A DNA stretch of 43,766 nt from Paeniglutamicibacter gangotriensis Lz1y (GCF_000348945.1 NZ_AOCK01000016.1:1-43766); one strand, 5' to 3'. Positions 8,936 through 18,869 are shown, counted from the stretch's first letter. Program-made: numbers and translations. Notes: generated by a model not told the origin, from the sequence alone.

Positions 8936-10530
8936 GCGTGCACCGGGTGATGGGCCTGGAGACCGAATACGGGGTGTTGGCCCCCACCATGCCCGGAGCC
9001 AACGCCACGATGCTCTCCGCCCAGGTCATCAACTCCTATGCTGCCCTGGTGCGGGCCGGGCACGGGGCCATCGCCGGAACCCACTGGGACTACACCGATG
9101 AGACCCCGCTGAACGATGCACGCGGCTTCACCGTTGAGCGTGCCGCCGCCGATCCCTCCCAGCTCACCGACGTGGAGCCGGAACTGGACGCGGAGGCCGT
9201 CGCGCTCTCGGGCGGGGACGCGGTCCTAGGGGACACACTCTACTCCCGGGAGGGCACCGAACCCGAGGTGCTGATGAACATGGTGCTGGGCAACGGGGCG
9301 CGGCTCTACGTGGATCACGCGCACCCGGAGTATTCCTCCCCGGAGACCACCAACCCCTTTGATGCGGTGCTCTGGGACCAGGCAGGGGACCATGTGGCCC
9401 TGGCCGCGATGCGCCGGATCGCCACGCTGGCCGGGGTGCCCGATGTGCACCTGTACAAGAACAACACCGATAACAAGTCGGTCTCCTACGGGGCGCATGA
9501 GAACTACCTGATGCCCCGTTCGGTGCCCTTTGAGAAGATCGCCGCCGGACTGATCCCGTTCTTCGTCACCCGCCAGATCATCTGTGCCTCCGGTCGGGTG
9601 GGGCGCGGCATGCTCGGTTCACACCCCGGCTTCCAGGTCTCGGCCCGCGCGGACTTTTTCGAGGCGCAAATCGGCCTGGAAACCACCATTAGGCGTCCGA
9701 TCATCAATACCCGCGATGAGCCGCACGCGCATTGGGAGAAGTACCGTCGGCTGCACGTGATCATCGGAGATGCGAACCTCGGACAGGTGTCCACGCTGCT
9801 GCGCACCGGCACCACCGCCCTGGTGCTGTCCATGATCGAGGCGGGCACCGCCCCGGCTCTGGAACTGCGTGATCCGGTGGCCGCACTGCAAGCGATCAGC
9901 CATGACCCCACGCTCAGAGCCACCGTGGAGCTGGTGGACGGACGGAGGCTCACCGCCTTGGAAATCCAGGAGATCTACGCCGAGGCTGCTGCCGATCATT
10001 GCGGGGCCACCGATGCCACCGACGAGGCCACCGTGGAAATTCAGCGTCGCTGGGAGGAAACCCTGGCCCAGTTGGGCACCGATGTCTTCTCCGCGGCCGC
10101 CACCGTGGACTGGGTGGCGAAGTACAAGCTGATGAGCTCCTACGCCCAACGCCACCAGGTGGATTTCACCGACACCCGGATCGCGGCCATGGACCTGCAA
10201 TGGGCCGACATCCGCCCGGAAAAAGGCCTGTACCACCGGTTGGCCGAGCGCGGGATGATGGAAACCCTGTACTCGGGCGCGCAGATCGCCCATGCCGCGG
10301 CCAATCCGCCGGAAGACACCCGGGCCTACTTCCGCGGCCGGGTGCTGAACCAGTACCCGGAGCACGTGGTGGCGGCCAGCTGGGACTCGGTGTCCTTCGC
10401 GGTTCCCGGTGCCCGCCGGTTGGAACGTATCAGTACCCTGGAACCGTTGCGCGGCACCAAGGCGCTGGTGGGGGAGCTGCTGGACCGGGATCTGGAGATC
10501 GGCGAGTTCATCGCCTCGCTGCGGAGCTAA
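8932..10530 (+). CDS. dop: Pup deamidase/depupylase Dop
   Basis: A 532-residue glutamine-synthetase-fold enzyme that converts the C-terminal Gln of Pup to Glu and also removes Pup from substrates. The N-terminal GLETEYGV holds the ATP/Mg-binding glutamates E10 and E12. [12 protein letters not shown] contains D128, equivalent to the catalytic Asp of the family. [18 protein letters not shown] and [19 protein letters not shown] are further conserved stretches shared with PafA. The insertion near residues 55-110 fits the Dop loop, which separates it from PafA. GTG 8932 overlaps the ARC stop. Pup here ends in Gln, so Dop activity is required before ligation. Confidence 0.96.
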   Translation: MSVHRVMGLETEYGVLAPTMPGANATMLSAQVINSYAALVRAGHGAIAGTHWDYTDETPLNDARGFTVERAAADPSQLTDVEPELDAEAVALSGGDAVLGDTLYSREGTEPEVLMNMVLGNGARLYVDHAHPEYSSPETTNPFDAVLWDQAGDHVALAAMRRIATLAGVPDVHLYKNNTDNKSVSYGAHENYLMPRSVPFEKIAAGLIPFFVTRQIICASGRVGRGMLGSHPGFQVSARADFFEAQIGLETTIRRPIINTRDEPHAHWEKYRRLHVIIGDANLGQVSTLLRTGTTALVLSMIEAGTAPALELRDPVAALQAISHDPTLRATVELVDGRRLTALEIQEIYAEAAADHCGATDATDEATVEIQRRWEETLAQLGTDVFSAAATVDWVAKYKLMSSYAQRHQVDFTDTRIAAMDLQWADIRPEKGLYHRLAERGMMETLYSGAQIAHAAANPPEDTRAYFRGRVLNQYPEHVVAASWDSVSFAVPGARRLERISTLEPLRGTKALVGELLDRDLEIGEFIASLRS

Positions 10531-10660
10531 AACCCCTACCCAGTGGCAAGATGTAAGTGAAGGGCACAACCCCTCGGGCGGGATCAGACCCCGGTGCGCA
10601 GAGAAACGCCGCACCGTCTCGAATCCCCGCCGCACCACTACGGAAGAAAGCGGTACCGCA

Positions 10661-10840
10661 ATGACACAGGAACAACACTCCGGACAACGCCGCGAAGAGA
10701 CCACGGCCCAGGACCAGGACGTCGTCGCGGCGGCCGGCCAGGATGCCGGGGTCGATGACCTGCTCGATGAGATCGACGGTGTACTGGAGCAAAACGCCGA
10801 GGAGTTCGTGCGCGGCTTCGTGCAAAAGGGCGGACAGTGA
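10661..10840 (+). CDS. pup: prokaryotic ubiquitin-like protein Pup (GGQ form)
   Basis: A 59-residue, mostly disordered protein tag that marks proteins for the proteasome. It has the expected Gln/Glu-rich N-terminal half, the conserved helix-forming region [19 protein letters not shown], and the C-terminus QKGGQ. The terminal Gln must be deamidated by Dop before PafA links it to lysines. ATG 10661 follows GGAAGAAAG. The 130-base gap after dop may hold a separate promoter, though none is clear. The stop overlaps prcB by 4 bases. Confidence 0.97.
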   Translation: MTQEQHSGQRREETTAQDQDVVAAAGQDAGVDDLLDEIDGVLEQNAEEFVRGFVQKGGQ

Positions 10841-11628
10841 ACGAGCTCGGGCCTGGACCTTCCTTCGTCGAGCACCTGCACCGGGACCGCCCCGACCTGC
10901 TGCCGGCCACCGCGGCCCTGCTCCACGCCGATGCCTCGGGCCAGGTCCCGCACGGGACCACCATCGTGGCGGCCAGCTACGCCGATGGCATCGTGATGGC
11001 CGGGGACCGCCGGGCGACCATGGGCAATGTGATCGCCTCCAGGCGCATTGAGAAGGTCTTCGAGACCGACAGGTTCTCGGTGCTGGGCATTGCCGGTGCC
11101 GCGGGTGTTGCCATCGACATCGCCAAGCTCTTCACCGTCGAGTTGGAGCACTACGAGAAGATCGAGGGCACCCGGCTCTCGCTGGATGGCAAGGCCAACC
11201 GGCTGGCCTCGATGATCCGTGCCAACCTGCACATGGCCATGCAGGGGATGAGCGTCGTCCCGCTCTTCGCCGGCTTCGACACCCATGCGGGCACCGGGCG
11301 GATCTTCTCCTTCGACATCACCGGCGGGCGCTACGAGGAGGTCGAGCACCACACCATCGGCTCCGGCTCCCCGTACGCCCACGGGGCCCTGAAAAAGCTC
11401 TGGGAACCCGGGCTGGGGGCCACTGCCGCGGTACGGGTCGCCGTGGAGGCGCTCTACGATGCAGCAGACGACGACTCGGCCACCGGGGGACCTGACACCG
11501 TGCGCAAGCTCTGGCCGGTGGTCTACACCGTGGACGCCACCGGGGCACACCGCGTCGAGGATGCGATCCTCGCCGACATGGCCGCGGCAATCGTCGCGGA
11601 CCGCACCGCCAACGGGAGGCAGTCCTAG
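10837..11628 (+). CDS. prcB: 20S proteasome beta subunit
   Basis: A 263-residue precursor of the catalytic subunit. The propeptide is residues 1-40; cleavage at HG|TTIVA exposes T41 as the nucleophile. [11 protein letters not shown] carries the conserved Asp, and [16 protein letters not shown] and [13 protein letters not shown] are other Ntn-hydrolase signatures. Self-processing is expected on assembly of the alpha7-beta7-beta7-alpha7 barrel. GTG 10837 overlaps the pup stop, and the prcA start follows directly on its own stop, so subunits are probably made in coupled amounts. Confidence 0.97.
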   Translation: MNELGPGPSFVEHLHRDRPDLLPATAALLHADASGQVPHGTTIVAASYADGIVMAGDRRATMGNVIASRRIEKVFETDRFSVLGIAGAAGVAIDIAKLFTVELEHYEKIEGTRLSLDGKANRLASMIRANLHMAMQGMSVVPLFAGFDTHAGTGRIFSFDITGGRYEEVEHHTIGSGSPYAHGALKKLWEPGLGATAAVRVAVEALYDAADDDSATGGPDTVRKLWPVVYTVDATGAHRVEDAILADMAAAIVADRTANGRQS

Positions 11629-12339
11629 ATGAGCGCACAATATTACGTCTCACCCGAACAGCTGATGAAGGACCGCGCGGATTTTGCTCGCAAGGGCATC
11701 GCCCGCGGTCGGGCCGTCATCACCGCCTCCTGCGCGGATGGGATCGCGTTGATCGCCGAAAACCCCTCGGGGTCACTGCATAAGATCGGTGAGATCTACG
11801 ACAGGATCGCGTTCGCCGCGGTGGGCAAGTACAACGAGTTCGAGTCCTTGCGCCAGGCCGGGGTGCGCTACGCCGACACCCGCGGCTACTCCTACTCCCG
11901 CTTTGATGTGACCGGCCGCGGGCTGGCCAGTGTTTATGCCCAGTCCCTGGGCGGAGTTTTCACCGCCGACGCCAAACCCTTCGAGGTGGAATTGGCGGTC
12001 CTGGAACTCGGTGCCACACCGGAAACAGATACCTTGTTCTCACTGAACTTCGATGGGTCGATCGCCGAAATGCCCGGCTTCATCATCATGGGCGGGGACA
12101 CCGCGGCGTTGCGCGAAACCTGGAACACCATCTGGCAGGGCAAGGACCTGGCCTCGGCCGGGATCGACGAAGTCATCCGCGCCGCTGCCCTGGTGCTGCC
12201 CGGCGTGGGCGAAAGCGCGCAGGACGCGCATCTGTTGGAGGTCGCGATGCTTGAACGCAGCACCTCCACCGGGTCCCACCGGCATTTCCGACGCCTCGAC
12301 GACCACACGATTTCCCGCATCCTGGGAGCAGGAAAGTAG
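11629..12339 (+). CDS. prcA: 20S proteasome alpha subunit
   Basis: A 236-residue structural subunit that forms the outer gated rings and docks ARC. The start [20 protein letters not shown] matches the actinobacterial alpha subunit, whose N-terminus forms the gate. [20 protein letters not shown] and [20 protein letters not shown] are typical alpha elements. No catalytic Thr is exposed. GGGAGG, 9 bases before ATG 11629, is a good ribosome site and the gene begins on the base after the prcB stop. A short gap (4 bases) leads into pafA. Confidence 0.96.
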   Translation: MSAQYYVSPEQLMKDRADFARKGIARGRAVITASCADGIALIAENPSGSLHKIGEIYDRIAFAAVGKYNEFESLRQAGVRYADTRGYSYSRFDVTGRGLASVYAQSLGGVFTADAKPFEVELAVLELGATPETDTLFSLNFDGSIAEMPGFIIMGGDTAALRETWNTIWQGKDLASAGIDEVIRAAALVLPGVGESAQDAHLLEVAMLERSTSTGSHRHFRRLDDHTISRILGAGK

Positions 12340-12343
12340 AGTC

Positions 12344-13711
12344 ATGGACCGCAGAATCATGGGCATCGAAACCGAATACGGGATCAACTATTCGGATCCG
12401 ACCGGGCGCCCGCTGACCCCGGAAGAATCTGCACGCTACCTCTTCCGGCGGGTGGTGGCCTGGGGGCGCAGCTCAAACGTGTTCCTGACCAACGGCTCCC
12501 GGCTGTACCTGGATGTCGGCTCGCACCCCGAATACGCCACCGCCGAATGCGATTCGATCACGCAGTTGATCGCCCATGACCGGGCCGGGGAATCGATCCT
12601 CAACGACCTGGTGGGAAGCGCCGAGGAACGCATGGCCGCCGACGGCTTCAACGGGCGGCTCTACCTGTTCAAGAACAACACCGACACCGCCGGGAACTCC
12701 TACGGCTGCCACGAGAACTTCCTGATCCCGCGCAAACTCGAGTTCGCCCGGCTGGCCGAGATCCTGATCCCGTTCCTGGTCACCCGACAGCTGATCGCCG
12801 GTGCCGGAAAAATCGTGAACATCGAAGGAGAACCGCTCTACGCGTTCTCGCAGCGCGCCGACCACGTCTGGGAAGGTGTCTCCTCGGCGACCACCCGTTC
12901 TCGGCCGATCATCAACACCCGCGACGAGCCGCACGCCGACGCCGAATACTTCCGTCGGCTGCACGTGATCGTGGGGGACTCGAACATGTCCGAAACCACC
13001 CAGCTGGTCAAGCTCGGGGCCACCGACCTGATGCTGCGGATCATCGAATCGGGCAAGATCATGGAAGATCTGCGCCTGGAGAACCCGATCCGCACCATCC
13101 GCGAGATCTCCCACGACTTCAACGGCACCACCATGGTCAAGCTCGCCAACGGCAAGCAGCTCTCCGCACTTCAGCTGCAGCGCCGCTTCCTGACCCTGGC
13201 CACCGATTTCGTGGAGCGCGAGGGTGCACACCACGAGCAGGTCCCGGCCGTGCTGGATCTGTGGACCCGGACATTGGATGCGGTGGAGTCCGGCAATTTC
13301 TCGGGCATCGACACCGAGATCGACTGGGCCATCAAGCACAAGCTGATCAATTCCTACGCGAACCGGCACTCCCTGTCCCTGGAGTCCCCGCGGCTGGCCC
13401 AGCTGGATCTGACCTATCACGACATCGATACCAAGCGCGGGCTCTTCCACCTGCTGGCAGCCCGCGGACGGGTCGCCTCGGTCGTCGACCAAGACGCCAT
13501 CGACTCTGCGGTGGACAACCCGCCGCAAAGTACCCGGGCGAAGCTGCGCGGAGACTTCGTGCGCGCGGCCAAGAACGCCGAACGGGACTTCACCGTGGAT
13601 TGGGTGCACTTGAAGCTCAACGACCACCCGGGGCAGACGGTGCAGTGCAAGGACCCCTTCGCCAATACGGACCCGCGCGTCGATGCCCTGATTGCCTCGC
13701 TGGGTGCCTAA
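12344..13711 (+). CDS. pafA: Pup-protein ligase PafA
   Basis: A 455-residue ligase that phosphorylates Pup's C-terminal Glu with ATP and joins it to substrate lysines. It shares the Dop fold. [10 protein letters not shown] gives E9 and E11, D57 in [17 protein letters not shown] is the catalytic Asp, and [18 protein letters not shown] and [19 protein letters not shown] follow. It lacks the extra Dop loop. ATG 12344 is preceded by GGAGCAGGAAAG and fits the family N-terminus; an upstream in-frame start at 12053 lies inside prcA and is rejected. Confidence 0.97.
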   Translation: MDRRIMGIETEYGINYSDPTGRPLTPEESARYLFRRVVAWGRSSNVFLTNGSRLYLDVGSHPEYATAECDSITQLIAHDRAGESILNDLVGSAEERMAADGFNGRLYLFKNNTDTAGNSYGCHENFLIPRKLEFARLAEILIPFLVTRQLIAGAGKIVNIEGEPLYAFSQRADHVWEGVSSATTRSRPIINTRDEPHADAEYFRRLHVIVGDSNMSETTQLVKLGATDLMLRIIESGKIMEDLRLENPIRTIREISHDFNGTTMVKLANGKQLSALQLQRRFLTLATDFVEREGAHHEQVPAVLDLWTRTLDAVESGNFSGIDTEIDWAIKHKLINSYANRHSLSLESPRLAQLDLTYHDIDTKRGLFHLLAARGRVASVVDQDAIDSAVDNPPQSTRAKLRGDFVRAAKNAERDFTVDWVHLKLNDHPGQTVQCKDPFANTDPRVDALIASLGA

Positions 13712-13847
13712 GCAGGCACGGGCCGCCCTCGGCCAGCAATAAGGAGATTCACAGATACGGCCCTTAAGCTGATTAAGACATGTTTTCGAAAGCTCACCGC
13801 TCAGTGTGGGTGTTTCATGTACAAATCCCCAACTGAAAGTTGATTTC

Positions 13848-14822
13848 GTGCGCAAAGTTATGGCACTCGTTGCAACGGCCTCGTTGCTGCTCGTGACGGC
13901 CTGTGGCTCAACCGGGGCCTCCAGTGGAGACGCTGCCCCCCTGTCCTCGATCAAGATCACCCCGGGATCCGATGACACTTCGGACCCGACGGTCACCTTC
14001 GATACCCCCCTGGTCGCCACGGAAACCGCGGCCCAGGTCATCGTGAAGGGCAAGGGCGATGACATCAAGGAAAACCAGAACATCAAGTTCAAGTCCATTG
14101 CCTACAATGCTGAAGACGGCGCCATAGCCGGATCCGGTTTTGCCGGCGAGCCGGTGACCCTGCCGACCAACGAAGAATTCAAGACTCAGCTGCCTGCCCT
14201 GTATGAAACCCTCATGCAGGCCAAGGTCGGTTCCTGGGTTGCCATGGTCGAACCTGCCGCCGAGGCAGCAGCAACCACCGAGGAAGGCGCCTCGCCGTCG
14301 GCCGAGGAAGGTACGCCACAGGCCAAGACCGTGGTGGTCCTGAAGGTCGTTTCCACCGAGGAGATCCCGCCGGCAGCAGAGCCTTCCAAGAAGCTCGGTG
14401 ACGACGAGGTCAAGAAGCTGAAGGACGAAGGCGCGCTGCCGACCGTCGAGATGAAGGACGATAAGCCGTCCATCACCATCCCGAAGGACAAGGAAGCACC
14501 AGCCGGACTCGTCGTTGACGTCGTCAAGGAAGGCACCGGCAAGGTTGCCACCGCCACCTCGAAGGTCTCGGCTAACTACACCGGCGTGCGCTGGGAAGAC
14601 GGCAAGCAGTTCGACTCCAGCTACGACCGGGGCGAGGCTTCGGACTTCGGCCTCGACGGCGTCATCGCCGGCTGGACCCAGGGCCTGACCGGTCTGAAGG
14701 CCGGCACCCAGGTCATGCTCACCATTCCCGGCGATCTGGCCTACGGGCTTGACGAAGCCTCGGCCCAGGGGCGCCCGGCCGGCACCCTGGTGTTCTTTGT
14801 GGAGCTCAAAGAAGTAAAGTAG
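13848..14822 (+). CDS. FKBP-type peptidyl-prolyl isomerase, lipoprotein
   Basis: A 324-residue exported protein. GTG 13848 gives MRKVMALVATASLLLVTAC, a lipoprotein signal peptide with lipobox cysteine C19; the longer in-frame start at 13806 would bury this signal. Residues 40-190 contain an unclassified region with an Ala/Glu/Pro-rich linker, possibly a second degenerate FKBP fold (GDDIKENQNIKFK). The C-terminal 105 residues are a clear FKBP domain: VVDVVKEGTGKVA, YTGVRWEDGKQFDSSYDRG, IAGWTQGLTGLKAGTQVML, IPGDLAYG. It probably assists folding of secreted proteins on the outer face of the membrane. Confidence 0.9.
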   Translation: MRKVMALVATASLLLVTACGSTGASSGDAAPLSSIKITPGSDDTSDPTVTFDTPLVATETAAQVIVKGKGDDIKENQNIKFKSIAYNAEDGAIAGSGFAGEPVTLPTNEEFKTQLPALYETLMQAKVGSWVAMVEPAAEAAATTEEGASPSAEEGTPQAKTVVVLKVVSTEEIPPAAEPSKKLGDDEVKKLKDEGALPTVEMKDDKPSITIPKDKEAPAGLVVDVVKEGTGKVATATSKVSANYTGVRWEDGKQFDSSYDRGEASDFGLDGVIAGWTQGLTGLKAGTQVMLTIPGDLAYGLDEASAQGRPAGTLVFFVELKEVK

Positions 14823-14860
14823 CCAGTAGCTTTTAGCAATCAACCGAAAGGACCCCACCT

Positions 14861-15256
14861 ATGTCTTTTGGACAGCGCGACTACGATCGCACCAAACCCG
14901 AGATCGATTTCCCGGGAACCGAGGCACCGACCGAGCTGAAGATCGAGGACTTGATCCCCGGCGACGGCACCGAAGTTGTCCCGGGCTCTAACATCTCGGC
15001 TCACTACGTCGGTGTGGCCTGGTCCACCGGCGAAGAGTTCGACGCTTCCTGGGGCCGCGGTGCGCCGCTGGACTTCCGTGCGGGTGTCGGCCAGGTCATC
15101 CAGGGCTGGGACCAGGGCCTGATCGGGATGAAGGTCGGCGGACGCCGCCGTCTGGAGATTCCTTCGGAGATGGCCTACGGTTCCCGTGGAGCCGGCGGAG
15201 CCATTGGCCCGAACGAAGCCTTGATCTTCGTCGTCGACCTCGTGGCAGTGCGCTAG
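14861..15256 (+). CDS. FKBP-type peptidyl-prolyl isomerase, cytoplasmic
   Basis: A 131-residue single-domain FKBP. The domain is complete: LKIEDLIPGDGTEV, HYVGVAWSTGEEFDASWGRG, FRAGVGQVIQGWDQGLIGMKVGGRR and IPSEMAYGSRGAGG ending in LIFVVDLVAV. There is no signal peptide. It lies 38 bases after the lipoprotein FKBP with an AAAGGA ribosome site. This pairing of two FKBPs between pafA and pafBC recurs in Arthrobacter relatives as far as I recall. Confidence 0.94.
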   Translation: MSFGQRDYDRTKPEIDFPGTEAPTELKIEDLIPGDGTEVVPGSNISAHYVGVAWSTGEEFDASWGRGAPLDFRAGVGQVIQGWDQGLIGMKVGGRRRLEIPSEMAYGSRGAGGAIGPNEALIFVVDLVAVR

Positions 15257-15274
15257 CACCCGCTCTTAGTGGCA

Positions 15275-15330
15275 GCCTTTGGCCGTGTTTTCCCATGTTG
15301 AACCGGGAAAACACGGCCGAAGGCGTTTAA
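15275..15330 (+). terminator. strong hairpin terminator after the FKBP genes
   Basis: A stem of about 20 base pairs (15275-15294 with 15305-15324, one G-T pair) with loop ATGTTGAACC is followed by GTTTAA. It separates the proteasome/FKBP block from pafBC. Confidence 0.8.
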
Positions 15331-15367
15331 CGCGGCGTTGCATTGGCCCCGCTTCACCACCACGGGG

Positions 15368-15383
15368 TAATCTTGCGAACGTG
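15368..15383 (+). promoter_or_regulatory. probable leaderless promoter of pafBC
   Basis: TAATCT (15368-15373) lies exactly 7 bases before GTG 15381, fitting a TAnnnT -10 with transcription starting at the start codon. No ribosome site or clear -35 is present. Confidence 0.5.
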
Positions 15384-17336
15384 GCTCAATTCAACCCCGG
15401 CACCCCTTCCCGTGCCGAGAAACTCGTCAGTCTCACCTATGCGTTGATCAACACCCCGCACGGGTATTCCAAGCGTGAACTGCGCAAGATCGTTGACGAC
15501 TATCAGGGGTTGAACGACGCCGCCTTCGACCGGAAGTTCGACCGCGACAAAAAAGACCTGCGCGACATGGCGGTTCCGGTGAAAACCATTGGCACCGGCG
15601 CCGAGGAACGCTACCTGATCACCCCCGAAAGCTATCGGCTCCCCGAGGTCGCCTTCAGCACCGAGGAAGCCGCAGTACTTGGCCTGGCCGCCCAGCTCTG
15701 GAAAGACACGGATCTGGAATCTTTTGCTTCACGTGCCAACGGCCGACTCTCGGCCGGCTTGGAAGACATCGGCCACGGGGTGCACTTCACCGAATACGTG
15801 CCACGGCTGCACGCCGTTGGTCCCGCCGTAGGAGCCTGTCTCGAGGCAGTCTGGGCCAGTCAGGAACTCTCCTTCGAATATCTCGATGCGCAGGGCCTGA
15901 TCACCCAACGCACCGTCGATGCCTGGGGGATCGGCTCACGCTTCGGCAACTGGTACCTGGTGGGTCTGGACCACAAGCGCCAAGAAACCCGGATGTTCCG
16001 CCTCACCCGCATCCTCAGCGGACTGCACACCGGAAAGACCCACGAGTCACGGCCCGCCGGCTTCTCCATGGCCGACACCCTGGGACGACTCGATCCGGAC
16101 ATCGCCGGAGAAGCAGCGCACCTTCGGCTGGGCAAGGACACCGGGTGGGCCCTGCGCGCCCGCGCCACCTCCATCACCCCCGCAGAGACCCACGACGAGG
16201 TCTACGTACAATTCCATGACTTGATGGGGCTTGCCGCTGAGGTGGCCAAGCTCGGGGACGGCGCCCAGGTGCTGTCACCTGCGCCCTTGGCCGTGATGGT
16301 GCGGCGGAAACTCGACGACGCCTTGGCGGCCCAGAAAGCCCCGGTGCCCGAGTACAAGCTCAGTAGGCGCCGCAACGCCGGACGCCCGCCCTCCACCGCC
16401 GCGGTGGCCCGCAATCTGGACATTATTTCCTATGTGGCTAGACACGGCTCACCCACGGTGGGACAGACTGCCGCGCACTTTGACCTGAGCGAAAAGCAAT
16501 TGCTCGCCCACCTGCAGACCATCATGATGTGCGGGGTCCCCAACGGGCTGCCCGATGAACTGATCGATGTGGAGTGGGAAGCCGGGACCATCAGCATCAA
16601 CAACGCTGAGGCGCTCAACGCTCCGATCCGGCTGAGCCTGCCCGAGGCCGCCACCATGCTTGCCGGCCTGGCCTCGCTGCGCGGGCTGCCGGACTTCGAA
16701 CATGCGCACGCCGTTGATTCGGCCCACGCCAAGCTGCGCGAAGCGGCGGTCGGCTTCGAGGGACTCGAGTCCGTGCTCTCGATCGCGTTGCGCTCCACCG
16801 AAGAAAACGCCGCCTATGCGACCCTGGTGCACGCTATCCGCGAACACTTGGAAGTCGAAATGACCTACTACAGCGCGTCCAGCGACGCTGTCACTCAGCG
16901 GCGCGTCGAGCCACTGCGGCTCCTGGAACATGCAGGACGCCAATACCTGCGCGCCTACTCGCTGCGCAACGAGCAGATCCGCAGCTTCCGCCTCGACAGG
17001 ATCCAGTCAGCCACCGAAACCGGTGTTTCCTTTGCCCTGGATCCCGCGCGGCACGAGGATACCGACGAGATTTTCTTCACCCCGGGTCCGGCAGATCAGC
17101 TGGTAGTACTCGGCTTTTCTCCGCGGCTTGCCTCGCTCGTGGACGAATACGCACCCGAGGGATGGGCGAAGGCCGGGGACGAAATCATCGCCGAGATCCG
17201 TATGTCTTCAACCCGCACCATCCCCGGCATGGTCGCATATCATGGGGGAGACCTGCGGGCCATCGGTCCCGTATCCCTGTGCACCGAGGTCAAAGCCTGG
17301 CTCAGTGCCGCAACAACCGGATCGGAAGTGAAGTAG
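15381..17336 (+). CDS. pafBC: fused PafB-PafC WYL-domain transcriptional activator (DNA-damage regulator)
   Basis: A 651-residue natural fusion of PafB and PafC, each with an N-terminal winged helix-turn-helix, a WYL domain and a C-terminal extension. The first half starts AEKLVSLTYALINTPHGYSK and has a WYL core near residues 150-220; the second half restarts near residue 340 (ARNLDIISYVARHG) with a WYL core at LEVEMTYYSASSDAVTQRRV. In mycobacteria PafB and PafC are separate genes; the fused form is known from Arthrobacter, where the protein has been studied structurally. It activates the recA-independent DNA-damage response. GTG 15381 is preferred over the ORF start at 15279, which lies in the terminator. 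Confidence 0.93.
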   Translation: MAQFNPGTPSRAEKLVSLTYALINTPHGYSKRELRKIVDDYQGLNDAAFDRKFDRDKKDLRDMAVPVKTIGTGAEERYLITPESYRLPEVAFSTEEAAVLGLAAQLWKDTDLESFASRANGRLSAGLEDIGHGVHFTEYVPRLHAVGPAVGACLEAVWASQELSFEYLDAQGLITQRTVDAWGIGSRFGNWYLVGLDHKRQETRMFRLTRILSGLHTGKTHESRPAGFSMADTLGRLDPDIAGEAAHLRLGKDTGWALRARATSITPAETHDEVYVQFHDLMGLAAEVAKLGDGAQVLSPAPLAVMVRRKLDDALAAQKAPVPEYKLSRRRNAGRPPSTAAVARNLDIISYVARHGSPTVGQTAAHFDLSEKQLLAHLQTIMMCGVPNGLPDELIDVEWEAGTISINNAEALNAPIRLSLPEAATMLAGLASLRGLPDFEHAHAVDSAHAKLREAAVGFEGLESVLSIALRSTEENAAYATLVHAIREHLEVEMTYYSASSDAVTQRRVEPLRLLEHAGRQYLRAYSLRNEQIRSFRLDRIQSATETGVSFALDPARHEDTDEIFFTPGPADQLVVLGFSPRLASLVDEYAPEGWAKAGDEIIAEIRMSSTRTIPGMVAYHGGDLRAIGPVSLCTEVKAWLSAATTGSEVK

Positions 17337-17339
17337 CTG

Positions 17340-17699
17340 ATGTTGCCTTGGTGGTTTTGGATCCTATTGTGGACCGTGCTGGCGTTGGCCACGCTACTTT
17401 TCCTGGTGTTGGCCGGAATTAGGCTCTTTCGCGGGTTCATGGCTCTGGCCGGGGACGTCGGTGAGGCCATGGACGCAGTAGGTACGGCCATGGGCGCCGA
17501 CGCCGATCCGAGAGAATATCCTGCGGTCGCCGACCGAATGCCCTCGGGGGTTGCAGCACTTTTCCAAGACCCCGGTACGGCCCGTGAGCTCCGTGAAGAC
17601 GGGAAGCTGCGGCGCATCACCGCTAGGCGCGATGCCCGGGTGCAGCGCAAGTACCGCCGCGGACAGCCGCAGCGTGTGGCCGATCTAGAGCTGTTCTGA
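17340..17699 (+). CDS. small membrane protein of unknown function
   Basis: A 119-residue protein with one strong N-terminal membrane segment (WWFWILLWTVLALATLLF...) followed by a soluble, increasingly basic tail (RRITARRDARVQRKYRRGQ). No enzyme motif is seen. It begins 3 bases after the pafBC stop and precedes tatA by 35 bases; similar small proteins occupy this place in related genomes, as far as I recall. A helper of the Tat genes or of PafBC is only guesswork. Confidence 0.7.
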   Translation: MLPWWFWILLWTVLALATLLFLVLAGIRLFRGFMALAGDVGEAMDAVGTAMGADADPREYPAVADRMPSGVAALFQDPGTARELREDGKLRRITARRDARVQRKYRRGQPQRVADLELF

Positions 17700-17734
17700 C
17701 GGTAGACTAAAGGTGATTGAAAGGTAGGTTCCCT

Positions 17735-17959
17735 ATGGGTGGAATCCAAGGATGGCATCTGGTCATCATCGTAATTTTGGCACTCCTGCTGTTTGGTGCC
17801 CCGAAGCTTCCGGGCTTGGCACGCTCCGTGGGCCAGTCCCTGCGCATTTTCAAGTCCGAAGTGCGCCAGATGAAGGACGACGACAAGTCCCCGGAAGCCG
17901 GCGAAGAAACCGTCGAGGGCAACATCGTTGATCCCGACCGTCGTGAGAACAACGCCTAA
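17735..17959 (+). CDS. tatA: Sec-independent translocase subunit TatA
   Basis: A 74-residue protein with the TatA layout: short N-terminal transmembrane helix (GWHLVIIVILALLLFG), the APKLPGLARSVGQSLRIFKSE amphipathic helix in two parts, and an acidic tail. It polymerises to form the export pore for folded twin-arginine proteins. ATG 17735 follows AAAGGTAGG; an in-frame TTG at 17717 overlaps this ribosome site and is rejected. CueP in this window carries a twin-arginine-type signal and could be one of its substrates. Confidence 0.95.
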   Translation: MGGIQGWHLVIIVILALLLFGAPKLPGLARSVGQSLRIFKSEVRQMKDDDKSPEAGEETVEGNIVDPDRRENNA

Positions 17960-17965
17960 TATTTC

Positions 17966-18802
17966 GTGAGCGAACAAGAAGCCACCCCTAAAAAGGGACG
18001 GAAGAAGGACCCCGAGGGCCGCATGGCCCTGAAGGCGCACCTCGTTGAGGCCAGGAACCGTCTCTTCATTTCGTTGATCGCCCTGGTCCTGGGCACCGTC
18101 GGCGGATTCTTCCTCTACGACAACGTTCTTGATCTGCTGGTGGCGCCGGTACGAGACAACGGCGGCGAGGTCAACTTCGCCTCCGTCATGGCACCCTTTG
18201 ACATCATGCTCAAGACCTCGATGCTCTTGGGCCTGGTGTTCTCGGCCCCCATTTGGATCTATCAGGTGTGGGCGTTCATCGTCCCGGGCCTGAAAAAGAA
18301 GGAACGCAATACCGCCATTGCCTTCGCGGCGGCCGCGGCGCCCTTGTTCATCATGGGTGTCGGCATGGCCTACTGGGTGCTGCCGCACGCGCTGAAGTTC
18401 TTCATCTCGTTGACTCCCGACAACGCCCAATCGTGGCTCACCACCGACACCTACCTGCCGTTTGTCTTCAGGCTGCTGATTGCCTTTGGGCTGGCCATGC
18501 TGGCTCCGGTGCTGATGGTCGGGCTGAACATGGTCGGGGTGCTCAAGGCGAAAATGATCCTCAAGCACTGGCGCATCACGGTATTCCTCATTGCCTTGGT
18601 GGCCGCCATGGCCGCACCGGGCGGCGACGCGATCACCATGTTTGCACTGGCCGGTCCGCTGTTCATCACCTTTGCCACGGCCACGCTGATCTGCCACTTC
18701 AACGACAAGAAGCGCGATAAGAAGCGGGCGCAACAAGAGGCGAAAAACGCCGCCACCGCTGGGCAGGGTTCCACCCTGCCCGAAACACCGGATCTTCCAT
18801 AG
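17966..18802 (+). CDS. tatC: Sec-independent translocase subunit TatC
   Basis: A 278-residue six-helix membrane protein that recognises twin-arginine signal peptides. The N-terminal MALKAHLVEARNRLF, followed by the conserved first periplasmic region and MAPFDIMLKTSMLLG, match TatC; the later IYQVWAFIVPGLKKKERN loop and PLFIMGVGMAYWVLP segment also fit. The C-terminal 30 residues are a basic then Thr/Pro-rich tail. It starts at GTG 17966, 6 bases after tatA. No tatB is present nearby. Confidence 0.95.
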   Translation: MSEQEATPKKGRKKDPEGRMALKAHLVEARNRLFISLIALVLGTVGGFFLYDNVLDLLVAPVRDNGGEVNFASVMAPFDIMLKTSMLLGLVFSAPIWIYQVWAFIVPGLKKKERNTAIAFAAAAAPLFIMGVGMAYWVLPHALKFFISLTPDNAQSWLTTDTYLPFVFRLLIAFGLAMLAPVLMVGLNMVGVLKAKMILKHWRITVFLIALVAAMAAPGGDAITMFALAGPLFITFATATLICHFNDKKRDKKRAQQEAKNAATAGQGSTLPETPDLP

Positions 18803-18869
18803 CTAGTGTCCCCGGCGCCAGAGAGTGGTTCCGGGGCGCAGCCGCAACAGCCGTGAAAGGGGTCCCAGC

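Noticed and set aside
9619-11640. A 673-codon open frame on the minus strand across dop, pup and prcB
   Set aside because: It is antisense to several certain genes, has low-complexity His/Gly/Arg-rich sequence typical of GC-rich shadow frames, and shows no domain.
12473-14098. A 541-codon minus-strand open frame opposite pafA and the FKBP start
   Set aside because: Entirely opposite convincing genes, with shadow-frame composition and no motif.
17240-18736. A 498-codon minus-strand open frame opposite tatA and tatC
   Set aside because: The sense strand encodes clear Tat proteins with ribosome sites; the antisense frame is low-complexity.
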